The translations under genes and the position numbers were made by a program. Below, piece by piece: positions 35,901-50,300 of a DNA stretch of 64,000 bases; positions within the stretch are counted from its first letter, which is position 1; every line of letters starts with the position of its first letter. Source of the stretch: Amblyornis subalaris (lineage: Eukaryota > Chordata > Aves > Passeriformes > Ptilonorhynchidae); the NCBI GenBank assembly GCA_018881555.1, contig JACAXG010000079.1:1934795-1998794 (forward strand), in the 5' to 3' direction. The notes beneath the pieces are model-generated. The model was not told the DNA's origin. It ran no database searches and saw only the letters and a program-made list of their open reading frames with translations.

Positions 35901-38900
35901 GTTTTCAAAAAATATATGTGTATACATACAAACATCTGGGTTTACTGAGTGACTGGAAACAAAACAGACCTAACAGCACAGGAAGGCTCATGTCTTAGTA
36001 TCTGTTACCTTACTGGAAATTGAGATAAGGACATCTCACACCAAAGGAAAAAAAAAATCTTTACTAATTAGATTTCCAGTCAAATTTTGAACACTGAAGA
36101 ACATGTGATTTTTCAGACATAAATCCAAACTTTGCAGTTCTGGATCTTCTTTCCTCTCCATAATGTTAGCCCCCACTTCAGGATAAGAAGGTTTAACATC
36201 ACTCTAAGGTAGCAGCCTTCCTCTTTGATCTCCTTAGCATAAACACTGAAATAGTAGTGAGGCAGCTGAGTCCTCTGTCCAGTATGGAATATTAACTCTT
36301 CCAGCACCCAGAATCCTAAAATGCCTTACCCCCAGTCATACAGCATGTCCCCAGCACTTACCGACAAACGAACCCATCAGGGTCTACACGAGCTGTCACC
36401 TCAGCAGCAACCTCTGTGCTCTGCACATTCACCAGAACGGGATGTTAGCAGGAAATTTCAAACAATTTTTATTCTAATGGATTTTGGTTTCATTATCATG
36501 TGTTAATGAAACATGGTAATTCTGCCAAAAAAAAAAAAGTGACTTCAAAGGCTTCAAAGCTTTTCCACAAGCCAGTGGCTGATGTCAAAGGCAATATATG
36601 TACGGCTGACAGCTACAGGCCTGGATTCAGGAGCAGGAGAGCAGGCTCCAGCAATGCATGGCAGTGGCATGCAAAGGCAGTTCACTTTAAGGGTGCTTAG
36701 GAGAAATCCATTCCATTCACTGGTCAAAAGGACTTTCCTTAGTGTTAAGATGTATCACTGTATGCTGAGCTTTTATTTCACACTTTGTGCATCCATTTTT
36801 TTTGCCTGCTTGCCTAGGAAAATATCCACAAAGTTTCCAAAGCTCAGCCCAGGGGAACTCGGTAATCTGGAGGAGCAATAGTATTAAACATTTTCTACTG
36901 GCTGAATTAGCAATGTTTCTGCAAAAACCATGGATGAACTGTCCTGCACTGTTCTAGTGGATAATATCCATAGTTTGGATACATGATTGATATGCAGCAG
37001 GGTCGATGGGTAAAGGCTGAGAGAGTTAGGTAGGAGCAGCATCACTGCGTGCATTTCACCTGTAAGTGGCCCTTCAAGGCTGGTGGGCTGCCATGAGGCA
37101 GCCAAAACCTGGCACAGGAGCATGGTCGAGGTGACTTTGATCATGGTGTTATGCCTGTAACACTAGGTTGCCTGTTAAGTGAATTGCATGGTGTGTGCTG
37201 CATGAGGGATCTTGTTCTTCTCAGTACAAGGAACTCCCCCTGTGTACAGCCAGCTTTCATTCNCTCCTGCTGTAGCTATGCTCTCAGGAAAACCCTTTGT
37301 TGTGGAAAAGAAAGTAGGAAGCTAACCAGCAGAACTTTTTCACAAGANGAGGGGTCACGCATGCAACGATCAGTGTTTGGATGGCCCTTTACTGCCTAGA
37401 ATTTCAGAAGAAATTCTGCTGAAGGACTGAACAAATCATATGATTAAGGCAACCTCTGTTCAACTAATCCCTCAAGAACAGCCATATCTTTTGGTGTATG
37501 TTTATGTCCCGGTAGCGGGTGGGTACTGCTGCCTGCCTGGGTGGGCATCCTCACTCTGGCTTCTCTGCCTCCCTGCCCAGGCTGTCCTGCCATGCTTTTG
37601 GGGGGCTTCAGCCACAGTTCACAAAGTGCTTCATGGATGTTAGGCAATTAGATTTGATCTCCAGTGTGGGACACAGATTTTTGAATTCTCTATCATCAGG
37701 TCTCAAAGTCTGAAAAAACATTGGACTCATGTGACACAGGCAATAAAGGCAATAATAACACATAATCTGGGAAATGATTTTTTTTTTTTTTTAATACAGT
37801 AGCAGATCCAGGGCTGACTCAAGTCTTCCCAGTAAGCACACACAAAATTAAATTTTTCAGTAGCAGCAGAGCAGTTCCTTGGCACCAGCTCTCTTGGATG
37901 ACTCAGAGCACCAAGGCTGAGTGTATTCCCATGGCCCTACTCTGCGCATCCATCCGTGCTCTCCATCTTACTTTACTCCTACCCTATTTCCCATTTGCGT
38001 CAGCATCCATGCAAAGCTGGTGGCAGGGGCACCACAGTGCATGGAGGACAAGAAACATGGCCATCTCCCAGCCACATCTCTGACATCCTCACCTGGCTGA
38101 GGAGCCTGCTTTGTGCAGGACTTCCCTCTGCCCAGAAGCACCACTACTATGCTTGTATGTGGGCATTGTGGGCCAGCCACAGTCATGGCTCCCGGATCCT
38201 CACCTGCGTCTGGGGCTTTGCAAGCCCCTTCAGACCCCTGCTCTGGGAGAAAAGCTTAATTTACTCACTCCTGGACATCATCCTGAATCCATCTGGCTTC
38301 TCTTTTACTTGTAAGCCTTGTAGGCTTAGAAGCAGATGCTTCTGTTGCTGCAAGTCTCGGATAATTTCCTGTTTTATATACATCCACTACAACATTTCTC
38401 ATTAGTAGTCATCCAGACAAAACTCACAGCAGCCACAGTGCTCTATATCAGGGCCATCTTCTAGGACTCCAATGCCCCAGAATTAGCAGCCTGATCCTTA
38501 GGTCAGTGAAGTGTGTGCCACTTTTTGGGGCTTGTGGCTCTGCTTGCTCTTGGGAAAGGAGAGGCAAGGGGTACCTCAGCTCCAGACAGGAGATGGGAGA
38601 AGATCCATTGCTCAGATGGCACCAGGAGAGCAGGAAAAGTGAGCTTCAGTAAGACACAGTAATTACTCAGTCTGGGCTGTACCACTTCCTGCAAGAACCT
38701 ATTTCTTCCAGCAGAGACCATTTGTTAAGTTTTATTCCCAAGCAGTTTAGCTAAATGAGGGTTATTTTAAGCCTGCGACAGTGTTTCCAGATTTGATTCA
38801 GTGAAATTTATTAAAAAAATATGAAAGGTTAAATGGCTGATTATGTTTCCTCTCCTGAGATGAAAATGCCGCACACACAAGTGAATGCATCACAGTCATT

Positions 38901-41900
38901 CTCCCTGCCTGNGTGTTTTCCGAGGACCATAAGAAACACCTACTAAATGTCTCCAGACATTGATCTCCGCAGGAAGGGTGAACATAGACACTGCACTTAT
39001 TTTCTTTCCTGTTCCTCCCCATTCCTTCGCTTTCCTCCTACGTGTGCAATCAGTCATTACTGATGGGGGTGGGTGGCTGCACAAGTGCTGCACAGGTATT
39101 CTCATGGGTGTTCCCCGGGCATTTCTGGAGGTAACGTATCTGAGAGGGCAGCAGAAGGATGGAGAACTTAATGGTCTCCTTAGCTCCCTTCTTGCCTCCC
39201 AGAGAAATCTTTGTTTCCTTCCAGCTGAATTTTTTTTCCTTCCAGTTTGGGAATGTAGGTCTCATTAACGAGATTAATGGGAGTTGACTGTATGTACAAA
39301 GAGGACAATAGGTCCCTAAGAAGATCTATGCCTCCTTTGGGGAATGTCAGTACAACTTGGGAAGATGTGGATTTCTTGTGGTCTTTTTAGATGCCAAAAT
39401 ACTACCAGAACAACAGCATAGCGTGGAGGTTGCTGGCAGCCCTTGTAATGGGAAATAATTACTGATGGTCAGGGAGTTGTGCAAATATCTGAGGGTAAAG
39501 GTTGGTGTCCCTGTGGCTACCCAGTTAATAACACGTTTGCAAGTAAGAAAGTTGCTCTATGAATGTCATGTTAATAATCAGAAGGTGAAAATAGAGTAGG
39601 GACATTTTTTATGGGTTACTTGAGTAGGGAGGTCAGATTCAAGCCTCCTGTTCTGTTGTTGGTGGTTTTTTTTTTCTTCCTGTCCAGAGGAAAAAGTGGC
39701 TTAGTGAGACACAGCTCTAGGTAGATTTTTCTTAAGATCCCTCAAAACCAGCAGAGAAGAATCCTGACACAGTATGATAAAACAAAACCCTAAACGAACC
39801 TCTTGTTGTCTTAATGGGCCACAAATTTTCTCCCAAGATTTGCAATCTGGTCTTCCTTCCCAGCCCTCCTGGTTGCCATCTCACTTTGGAGCAGTGTGGA
39901 AGACCCCACTCCCTGAAGCTGGCTGCTCGGTGTTTCAGGAAAAATATCTGTCACTAGTCCAACACAAAACTGATCACTTTGTTTGGCTTTTACAGCATCA
40001 AAACACACCTGTCCTAGCCAGAATATTGAATGATACCTGTCTTTGGTTAGCTTCATGTTTAAAGAAATGTCATTTTCTACTAAAGATGAAGTGAAATGTT
40101 GTCATTTCAGGCTTATACCAAGCCGCCTTTATTAGAAAATGAAGTCTACATTTGAATGAGAACCTATTACTTCTATTAGTCCCTGCTGAGCCATCGCAAG
40201 TAAATGTTATATACACTATTAGAAGAGATGAGGAGACTGGACAGATTGGCTTCTTGATCAAGGTTATGCTGTACTCATTATGCATCAGCACATCTGGAAT
40301 GGTCCAGTAGTACCCTGAGAATTCCTAATGCATTAATAAGACTTACACCTCCTATAATTGCATTTGGCTGATTAACTTTNGTCCAGCTGGTCTTAGCTGC
40401 ATAAAAAGGTATTTTATAAGCTTGTTACACAGAAGTAAATTCTGAGCATCTTTGGCATATATCTCGCCAACTTTTATTCTGACCTGAATAACTCACTTTC
40501 TGGCAGCTTTTAGCACAGATGAATTGAAAATATCCATCACAAACATTAGCTCCCTTGAGCTTGAAACTTCGAGATGTAGAGTCATGACCATATGCCACAA
40601 AGAACTACTAGGTATCATTTTGAAATTAGTCATTTTAATATTCAGCCCTAGCTATCTTTCCTTACTCTTAGTGGAAGTTCAGCATTGACAAGAGTATAAA
40701 AAATTGCAAGGCTAGATCTTTGGCATTCTAAGGGCTGTGGTTTTAGTTTAGATGCTTTTGTTCCTGCAGCTGAATGCTTTCCAGATTGCAGCAGAGTCTG
40801 TTTGCTCTTTGAGGAGAGAGGAAAGAATCCACACATTCCCCTCCAGTTTAAAATGCAACCCCTCCTCTTTGTTCCACAGCAAACAAGGCAGCTGAGGGGG
40901 TCGGGTCTGCTTCTCCTGCCATTAGGTGTCACTGCAGTAAATGGAAATTACTGACAAACTGTTTGGAAAGAGGAACCATTGCCAAAGATTATTCTGTGAG
41001 AAAAGAAATAAACATATTTACAAAATAAATAAAAGCTGTATTCTAGATCTAGGCTTATTGCAAGATAGTTTTCTCAACAAAACAGGATTAATTTTTTTTT
41101 TACTTCAGTTTCCTGAATGGTTTGAAAATGCAACTACACTAAACACTTCCAGAAATTATTTAAAGGTTTTGTTGCTAAGGCATAACCAATGTAGATTCCA
41201 AATGTATAAACAGTTCTTTTATCTGTTTCATGTAATTTAGGTATTTTATCAAAACTGGAAACATTGTGCAATACAAACAGTTCTTCTGGATATATGATCT
41301 GTTCTCCCGAGTCCATAGATGGGAAAAGAAAGAGCAGATAGAGCAGTCAAACTATTTCAGAGTCTAGTTCTCCAACTTCACCTTTAAGAAACAATTTCCC
41401 TTTACTTCTGCACTGAGATTTTAGATTTTGTGATCAAAGTACCAGAAAACACCATTGTATACAGTTATTAGTTTGTTTTTTAAGACTTGCAAATTATTGC
41501 CATCACAATCACCTTAATAATTCATTTTATGTTTCCATAGCCATAATTCGCACTGCTGTTGTATTTATGCTTTTAAGAGCTGTCTTTGTTCTACTCAAGA
41601 TGCCCTCTCATGTGGGCTGATTTTACCTCCATATGTCTTAGACTACAAATCTGTCCAAAAGCCTTATTTTGCTCCCTTCCTCTCCCCACTCCCACTTTGA
41701 AGCACAGACCCAGAACCCATCCAGCATGATTTTTAATCTGCATGCAAGGATTAGGCCCCAGCCGGTATCACCTTCTGGATTCCTGAAGAACACTGAACCT
41801 AGTGACAATTGCCAAGCCACTTGCCAAGTAAACACAACCATTGNAGTTCTGAAGAGCCAAAATGAAGAGTTTTCAAATAATTTCATTTTAATTTAATTAG

Positions 41901-42532
41901 GCTTTCAATTTGCATAAACTGTAGTATGCTGTGCTTACACTATTGTATATATTTTATCAACTGAAGTAGTTAGTCCTGAAAATAATATTTCAGTAAGCAA
42001 CCTTCTTCCCTCACCTACCCACCCTCCAAGCAAAAAAATCATCCAGTGAAAACATCTGGAATATTGCTGAGTGCTGTGGGACCATCCTCTGCTGGCTCTG
42101 CTCAGCCCAACTTCTGCTGTCATAGGACCACACCAACCTTGTCCATTGAACTGTCCAGACTCATTTTAATGACCACAGCCTTTTGCAACTCTATATCCAG
42201 TTGTTTAATTTATTTGATTGCCCAAGGTTCTTACATGGTAAGAAGGCTGATATATATGCATCAAGTCATGGTTTAACTTTTGGACCTAAGGGGTGAAACA
42301 GAATGCAGAAGTCTGTGGTTCGTTCTCTCTATGTTCCTGTCGCTGCAACAGGATCGATCTTCATAACCTGCCTCATTCATGATCTAAATCAGTGCCTTCA
42401 AAGTTTCACAAGTCCTGAAATATTTTTTTCTTCTTGAAAAGAGTCCCAGTAATGACCTAATGCTAAAAAACAAGAAGCGAGATTTAAAAAAAGTCAGAAT
42501 GTTAAATATTTTTGTGACATATTTTCATTTTA
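32901..42532. other. AT-rich gene-poor DNA, no gene seen
   Basis: Nothing coding is supported. The interval holds low-complexity T/G tracts (34185-34240, including ten G at 34217-34226), a 14-T run near 37779 and isolated N at 37263, 37348, 38912, 40380 and 41844. A CRE palindrome lies at 33291-33298. Predicted frames are under 150 codons and unremarkable. Confidence 0.55.
33291..33298. promoter_or_regulatory. Full CRE/ATF palindrome TGACGTCA
   Basis: The exact 8-bp CREB/ATF consensus occurs once, in a locally CpG-containing stretch (about 33270-33530) of otherwise CpG-poor DNA. The CpG in a full CRE is easily lost by deamination, so its survival is mildly suggestive of function. Confidence 0.3.
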
Positions 42533-42645
42533 TAGACATACATATGTATATATATGCATTATATATTTTTACATATATTTTAAAACACATGTGTACTTTA
42601 TACATGTATACACACATGCATATTTGTATTCACACATGTACGCAT
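42533..42645. repeat. Alternating purine-pyrimidine patch (TA/CA/TG-rich)
   Basis: CATACATATGTATATATATG at its start and later ACATGTGTAC, TACATGTATACACACATG and ACACATGTACGCA make an AT/CA mosaic with many self-complementary words, a decayed microsatellite. Confidence 0.75.
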
Positions 42646-45600
42646 TTTGCACCTAATGTTAAATTTATTTTTGCATTAAATAATTTAACTACTCTCCTAT
42701 TGTAATGGCTTACATTTTGGAAGATGAAGACAAACTGCTTAGACCTTGAAAAACACATGGGCTACTCAGATAGATGGCATCTGGGAGGACTCTGAACTCC
42801 CTCAACATTCTATAGGGAAAAACAGAGCCAGGTGCATTTCTTCCTAAATCAAATTAGCTGGAAGATGCCACATCCAATTGTAGTAAATTGATGTGAGAGT
42901 TTGTGATGTCTATAGCAGATCTTACAACAAAGGTCAGCGTGCAGAGACGTAGACAACAGCCTGGTATACAGCAACTTGTAGTGGGGCTGTTCTAACAAAA
43001 GCGAGGAAGATGTAAAATGCAATCAATTTTTAATATAGGAAAAATACAGTCTTACTGATATATTTTAATTAACCCAAGTCAATAATTTATATTGTTAAAA
43101 ATGTTAATATAAAATGGTGTTTGACAGAGGTATTTTGAGACACATGATTAGAAGATAATTTTTGCTTTAAAAATAACAATGCATTTAATGTAATCAAGCT
43201 AGAGAATAAAATAAACCTGAATTATATGGAAAGGGAAGGTTGGAAAAGGAAACCGATGTGATTATCTAGTACATAAACTTATGGAAAAAATACTGACATG
43301 TGTCAAATTTACCTATCATTGTCATAATTTTTAAACATTGTGCTTGACATCCACAAGTTTATATCGTGCTTTATTACACTTAATTATCCCTAAATTTATT
43401 TAATTAACTTCACAAGACATCTAAAGCATTTCAAATGTTTTCTTAAATGAATTATGAGAAAGCAGCAGTTAAAGGGAGGGTACATATATATTCTGCTCAG
43501 AAAACTACAGTTACAGGAATGCTGAGGTAACAAAGGCAAACACTTAAATGTTTGTATAAAAACTGCCTGTGCAACTGTAAACGAAATCTTAAGCCTAGAG
43601 AGAGCGAGCTTTTTTTTACTTAATCATGCAGGATTTTCTCCGCAGGTTTCTTGCCTTACTTAATGAACAGAATAAATATTTATTAAAAATTTGCTATTTT
43701 TTATGTCTTAATCCCCAAGCATTATTTACCACATATTGTTCAAAATCTGAAGACATTTCTTTCTTTGTGATTGCTTTTATAGAGCTTTCATCTCAGTACC
43801 TCAGTGCTTTAAAAATATCCATGAATTTCTTTGTCATATCTGAAAAAACCTCAAAGATTGTATCACTATTCCCATTCTGAAAATGACAGCTGAGACTGAA
43901 GTCAAAATTTCTAAACCTAGGCATCCAAAATGAAGCTTTTTGCAGGGGTTTTTTAGCACACTGTCCATGTCCAGTCNACTTCCATATTATCTGTGACTTG
44001 TCCACAAATTTCATGCCACTCTTTGGGTGCTTCAACACACCAAAACCAGGACAAGGCATGTCACAGTTTGGATGTGCAGCTTTGAGTCTCTTCTCCATAG
44101 CAGAAGGATCGCCCCCAGGAGCTCCCTGCAGGACTCACTCACCTCGTCTTTGAGGGGTGCAGCATGGTTAGACGAGATGCTCCAAGGAAACATCCTGCTC
44201 TTACCACCCACTGACATCAATAACACTGTGAACCCACTCTTTCTTGATAACTCCAAAGCAGGTTAAAAAAATTCAAATAAAACCACAAACACTGGGTATA
44301 ACAAAAAAATCAAAGCTGAATTTTGAACAACCCATTATATCCACTCCTTGGCTAGAACAATGGAGACACTGTCAGCAGTGGTCAAAGAAGCACAGCCGTT
44401 TCAGACCATGGGTACACCATTTCAGTATACTGCCATTATTTAACCAAGTCAGTATTTTTTCAGTAATTCTGGAGTCAGGCTGTGGGAGTCTGGGACTTCA
44501 CACGTATTTTTAACTTGTGGGTTTGAATAGTTTAGCTATGTTTGTGTTTTAAATAATGCTGCTACAGCAAAGATGAGAGAACTGCACTTTGCATTTCAAA
44601 ATACCTTTCAGGGAACCGGATGACTCAGAGAACTGGGAACAGGACTTGTGTCCTTTCACCCCTATCCTGTCAATTCTAATTCAGGCAGGGCAGTAGTGGA
44701 CAAAAAGTCACTCTGGGTGTCACCACAGCAGTGTAAAGTGCTATAGGAACTCCATCCTTTCTCCTAATGGCCACACACTCCTACCATACCCTGTTCCCTC
44801 CCGCACCCACAGCCATTATATTCAGAGCAACAACACAGAGGCCAAGAGGCGAATGAGCCTGAGAGTTAAATTACCTCTCAGCTACAGAGAGTAATTCTCC
44901 TAGACAAGAGATAATGCACGGATGCTACAATAACACTGCAAGTTCTTCCTGCTCCTAGTTATCATCCTGAAGGAAGATACTCCCTTCTTTTTCTGTTTAC
45001 TCTGGGAGATGTGTCATCTGCTGACTTGAGTACAGCAGCGGCAGCAAATAAGATGGTGAGGGGCCTGCATCTGCCAAGAAATGAAAATGTAAAAACCCCC
45101 AAATTTTATGTAATGGGCAGACCATTAGAGGTGGGCAAAGCCCAGGTGAATGAAGAGGTTCATGGATGTAACAGAACCAGACCTGCGGGCAGCTTCTTCA
45201 ATCCTGTGGTGCAGTCCTACCTCTCATCCACAAAGTGAGAGCCTGTCCTGAAAATCTGCAAACACTCTTGGCCTTTGGTGCTCTGAAAAATCAAATTTGC
45301 TTGTAAGAAACCCAGAGGAGTCTGAAGTAGCTGGCAAGAGGCTCCTGCCTGACACCAACAGCCTGACAGCAATGCATTCTATTGTGTGCGGGTTGAATAA
45401 AGGTGCAAGCACTACCCACCAGGTGTGGTGGGGTAATCAGGAGCTGTCAGCAGCCAATGCTGTCATGACTAGGTTCACACCTACACAGATTAAGTAAAAA
45501 GTAATTCTAAATACTGCAAGGTCATGAATTTTTAGAACATCCGACATATTTTTATTTCAGTAGTATCTCTATAGCAAACTTTGACACAAGTGGCTGTATT

Positions 45601-46817
45601 TTGCAGAAAACATGGGTCAAAAGTACTTATGGAGAGAAAGAGCCTATAGTCCTGCTAGGACCCCTGGCTTGCAGTACAGCATCTTCCTGGCATGGGAATA
45701 TCACTCATACACTGGGCTGATTTTTCATGGAGTTATCAAGACCATTTTAGAAACAGACTGCAGCAGCTGTGGAAGTCCAACTGGTTGCCTTACACCAGAT
45801 GTTTTGCCCTGACAGCTCATGCACATACTAATAGTGCTGTCCTTATGCATGCTGAGGAGGAGAGATAATGTTGAGAGGGAATGGTCTGGAACAGCGTGCT
45901 GGAATTTCTTCCACCTGACAGCAGACCCTTAGCGTTATTTGCAGTTTTTATGCATTAGTGTTCTGGTATCTCTGTCCATACGAAATTAGACCCTGTGGAA
46001 GAATAATTTTTCTGCCTGGCTTGCTAAAGAAATGAAGCTCATTGCAGTAATGTTGCTGGCATGTCCATCTGGGTCCATCTTTATCCTCTCTATAATACCT
46101 TCTGAGACCCGTCTGATTTCAAACAAGTTTGATCAATAACAGATTCAGAAGTAATTATGTTTCCACTCATTGCATAAAAATAGACAGGCAAATAACCCAA
46201 ATTATCCCTCCCCCCACCCCGAGAAAGGCTTTAGCTTGAATTCACCCTGGAGAATCCATGTCAACAGAAATACCTCGCTAATTCCCAACACCAGAAAAGG
46301 GTTTAGGCAGGCAATATGCCTTCTTAGAAAGAAAGGAAGAAGCTCATGGTAGGGCAGGGAGAAGAGGGAGAGGTGAGCTGGGGGAAGATGGAGCAGGATG
46401 TGGCTCTGGCAGAGCAAGCGAGTTGTTAGGTAGGTTCAGCCGAAGAGTATCGACAGCAGTAATTGCATGTGCTACACTAATTGCAGAAACACAAAATAAC
46501 CAGCTGTGAATGAGACTGTTCCACACTGACTCCTTTGCATTTATTAGATTGTGCATGGAAATTAACAGTTTGATTTTTAACAGCATGAGGATCCAAGTCA
46601 TGACACAACAGGACAATAAGAGACCGACATGACGTCTTCTTGAAGGTGATTTCCTCTGAAGTAGTGACATTCAGGTACAAGAGGTGACATGATTTCTTTG
46701 ATGCCTTTCTGGGACTCCAACTAAAACTGAATTAGTCTGTCTATATTTAACAGTCATAAGAGTTCAAGTATATCCCATGATGGTTAAACCACGCTCAGGG
46801 AGAACACAGCTGTATAA

Positions 46818-46836
46818 AAGACCTCCTGGAGGTCTT
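46818..46836. repeat. 19-bp perfect palindrome (9-bp arms)
   Basis: AAGACCTCC and GGAGGTCTT are exact reverse complements around a single T. A TATAAAAG sequence (46813-46820) runs into the left arm. With 9-bp GC-containing arms, this is better than expected by chance for its local AT content. Confidence 0.85.
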
Positions 46837-46920
46837 ACATAAAGAGTAGGAGAGAATAAAAATAGGAGGCAAAAATTCTTCTTATGCTGATACATACTGC
46901 AGTTCTCACACAAACCTGTG

Positions 46921-46946
46921 TTTAGTGCCCTTTTACAGGCACTAAA
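46921..46946. repeat. Perfect hairpin, 9-bp stem and 8-nt loop
   Basis: TTTAGTGCC at 46921-46929 pairs exactly with GGCACTAAA at 46938-46946. It lies only 84 bp after the palindrome at 46818-46836. The stem is too short for a typical pre-miRNA. Confidence 0.85.
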
Positions 46947-47330
46947 TATGCATGAATCTCCCAAAAATATTTATGCTAGGACAAGCCCTTATTGTTGAAT
47001 CCTTGGAACTACGCAGCTACTAGATAAAATCAAATCAGTGTTTCAGACACATTTCAGGCTAATGGTAAGCATTCTCTGAGAGCATTTTCCAGTAACACAA
47101 ACAGTTGTCATTAAAAAGACGCGCTTCAATCAAAATATACACCCACAAATTCTCCATGCCTTTATATATCTTCTAGTGAAAAAACATCAGATTTTTTGGA
47201 AATCAGAAGAACTCTTCACTTTGTAGCTTTTATCGAAGATTATGCAAAAAACCAATAAAGACAACTTTTCCATGTGTCTGCCCAGAACTTTTATTTAAAC
47301 AAAAATTGTGATTGTTTCTAGCTTCTAGTT

Positions 47331-47375
47331 TTAAATGTTTATAGATTTTGTGTGTTAAATGTTTATAGATTTTGT
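47331..47375. repeat. 24-bp tandem duplication
   Basis: TTAAATGTTTATAGATTTTG appears at 47331-47350 and again at 47355-47374 with no mismatch in 21 bases, a recent slippage-type duplication. Confidence 0.9.
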
Positions 47376-50300
47376 CTTAGTGTCACATGCAGATACACAT
47401 CTTTATTGCTGGCCCCTGAAATCAAGAAAAACAAACAAAAAAAAATTACCAATTGGTTGTGGTCAGATCAAGAAATCAAACAAAGCCTTTCATGAATCTG
47501 TTCTGAATGCTACTTATTGAGGTCGAATTCTGATGGTTTTTTCTCAGGATTTAGACAAATCCATTCCAGCAGAGGATTGAAGATCTGTTCCCACCGAGGT
47601 CAATGGCAAAACTTCAATGGCAAATCAGATGCTGGACCCAAATCAATATAGGAACCAAGCCCCATCTTCAGGTTATTAAAGGAGTTGTGAATTTTCCACC
47701 TTACAAATTTCCTGTAGGAACTTTTTCTTTCTGCATTTTTTAAAAATTCTGATCAATTCTGTTCCCCCTTAAAAATTCAGATGCATTTAGTGAAGCATTG
47801 TGCTGAAATGGAGCATATTTATTGACAATGAAAGGAGAGCAGTACACTTCCAAGCAATTTAAAGATAACTCCCTTCGATTAGTTTCAATGCAAGGATGAT
47901 AGCACAGAGGATTATTTTTCTGTTATAGTAAATTATTTATGTGAAAGTTGTTTTCCTTTTAACAAGTAAATCTTCCTAGACACAATTGCATTAGCTTTCT
48001 TGAATTTCATAATAGGGTTATCAACGAATGCACAGAGTTTCAAGGTAAGCCTCAAGTGCAGTTATGCTCAAGCAGTGTAGGAAATCAACTGCCATATTTC
48101 CATGGACACAGTGCTCTTCCATGTCCCTTCCCCAGTGGGGGAGAGAAAATCAGAGCCTGCTAGTGCAGGGGGTTTGATTTTGGTTTGGGCTTGTGTGTGT
48201 GTATGTTTATCACTCACCCTTTGTGGTAAATGTTTGATCAAGCAGTAGGAACACGTTACAGCTCTTGCACTGAGAACAGCACATTAGACTTGACTGTTGC
48301 TCTGTTGGGAGCTGTACCGTGCAACAAGCCCTTTGCCAGAAGACTGTCCTCATATAACTGCGTCACCTCAAGCCTAAAGACTCTGCCAGGACATGATGGA
48401 AGGGGACAGGCAGAGGCCCACCTCCCGAGTCCCACACCAAACCCCAAACTTCAGGCTTCCTGGTCCCTCAGGAGATAGCTGACAGCCTCTCCATCAGCTA
48501 TTAATAAATATGTCCCTATTCCAGCACTGTTGTTTTTTCTACACAGCAGGCATTTGAATATTCTGGTTTTATTGCCACATGAAAAAAAATCTTGTCTTTC
48601 TTCTGATGTTCCTGTCATCTTTTTATGAATAAATGGATGATACAATGGTAAGAACCCCCCACTAGGCTTTGTGTTTGGTCTTCTGTAAGTTATGTAGCAA
48701 AATACGACATGGGAAGCAGCAGGATCCTCTGCAGTCCGATTTTTGAAAGTCAGGCACAGTTTATTTTCATATCTGTATGAATCTAAATCCCCTGACATTT
48801 TTACATGCATGTGAGCTCTCTATGCATTGCCAGGGATTTACTGAAATCTGTCCAACTTATATGGCACTTGTATAACTCCTGCTTCTTGCTACATACAATA
48901 ACGTGACATCACAAGCAAACAGATACTGTACACATTAAGCAAGAGACTTGTCTAAAGCTAAATGCAGGTGGCCTATTAAAGGGTACTTGGGGAAGAGCGA
49001 AGCCCAGACTGGCTACAAGGAAGAATGGAGAGTGTTTTGACTGCATTTGCTTTACATATCAGCCATCAAGAAAAATCAGACTTCTTGATACGAGAGAGCA
49101 CTTTCCTGGACACATGACCAGAGAACAATGATGCTCTTCAGAGATGAGAACAGGAGGAAAAATGCCAGTAAAACACCAGAGTCTGCTTTGAGGACCAGTT
49201 TGCCATCCAAGAGAGCCCAACAGTACATGCAGGTAAGGACGATGAGCAAAGGCAATGTCAGAGGAGCCTCACAAAAGGAACTCTCATCTACTATGGTTGA
49301 GCAATGCCCAGGCGGAAAACCATACAGTGGCCAGGACCTGCTCTGGCATTCAGATGAACTTTGTGAACACACTGGGTTGTCTTGGTCACTGTTTTCACAC
49401 GTATCCACGAAATATCTTGGTGTCTACCATGGCAGAAGAAATTCCTCTTTCTTTTCCTGACTGTTGTTTTCTTGCCACTGGGACCTCAAGATGGCTGAAG
49501 ACACTTGGATTCCGCCGTTTCTCAGGAAGCAACCAACTTCATGTGAGGTGGAGAAGTGAGGGAACCCTGAGTGGACCCTGAGATTGTGTTCATAGTGATA
49601 GACCAAGCAGTGCCAGATCCTCTTCCCTGGCAGTGTCCAGGAATTTACCATTCCCCCAGAGTCTCCTTGCAAGAAGCAAGAGGAAAATGCCAGGCATGCA
49701 GAAGCAGGCATGACCATGCAAGCAACCGTATCAGAGAACATGATGTCCTATGTGCCAAATGCTAGCACTTTGGTAAATGCAGCTTAACTGTTTTCCATTT
49801 GGAAAATACCTGAGCCCATTTGCTGTGTGGTAGCCCTGGATCTTGCTCTTTTTCTGACTGCGAACAACCCTGTCATCTTCTGACCAAGAAAAGCATACCC
49901 CAGCTGTTTTTCCTATACTACTTCTAATAGGTTCCTAAAGTGGGAGGGGAGTGCTCTGGACCTAGTTTACAAGTATAGAAAGTTCTACATCCACTAGCTG
50001 AAAAAGCAGGTATTGATTTTGGTTCTGCCATGTCAATGAACTAAGAAGACAGTCTGGAGTGAGTGCTGTGGCCATTTGCAAAACATTCTGTATTTTCTCT
50101 TCTAAGGTGCTTGCTTCAGAAATACCTATCCAATATTTGAAACAGCACTTTATTTTGTAGGACAGACTATCTTCAAACTCAAAGAAGATTTAATGATCAC
50201 CCATAAATAACAAGGGAATAAGAGCTAAGTCAGATGTTGGACAATGTTCTACAAATGATGTTCTCTCTGCGGCACTCATGAGGAAGATGAGTGTTTCAGT

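Noticed and set aside
46813..46820. TATAAAAG as a promoter
   Set aside because: A lone TATA-like octamer in AT-rich DNA without an initiator, CpG or downstream exon is expected by chance; it is kept only as context for the palindrome.
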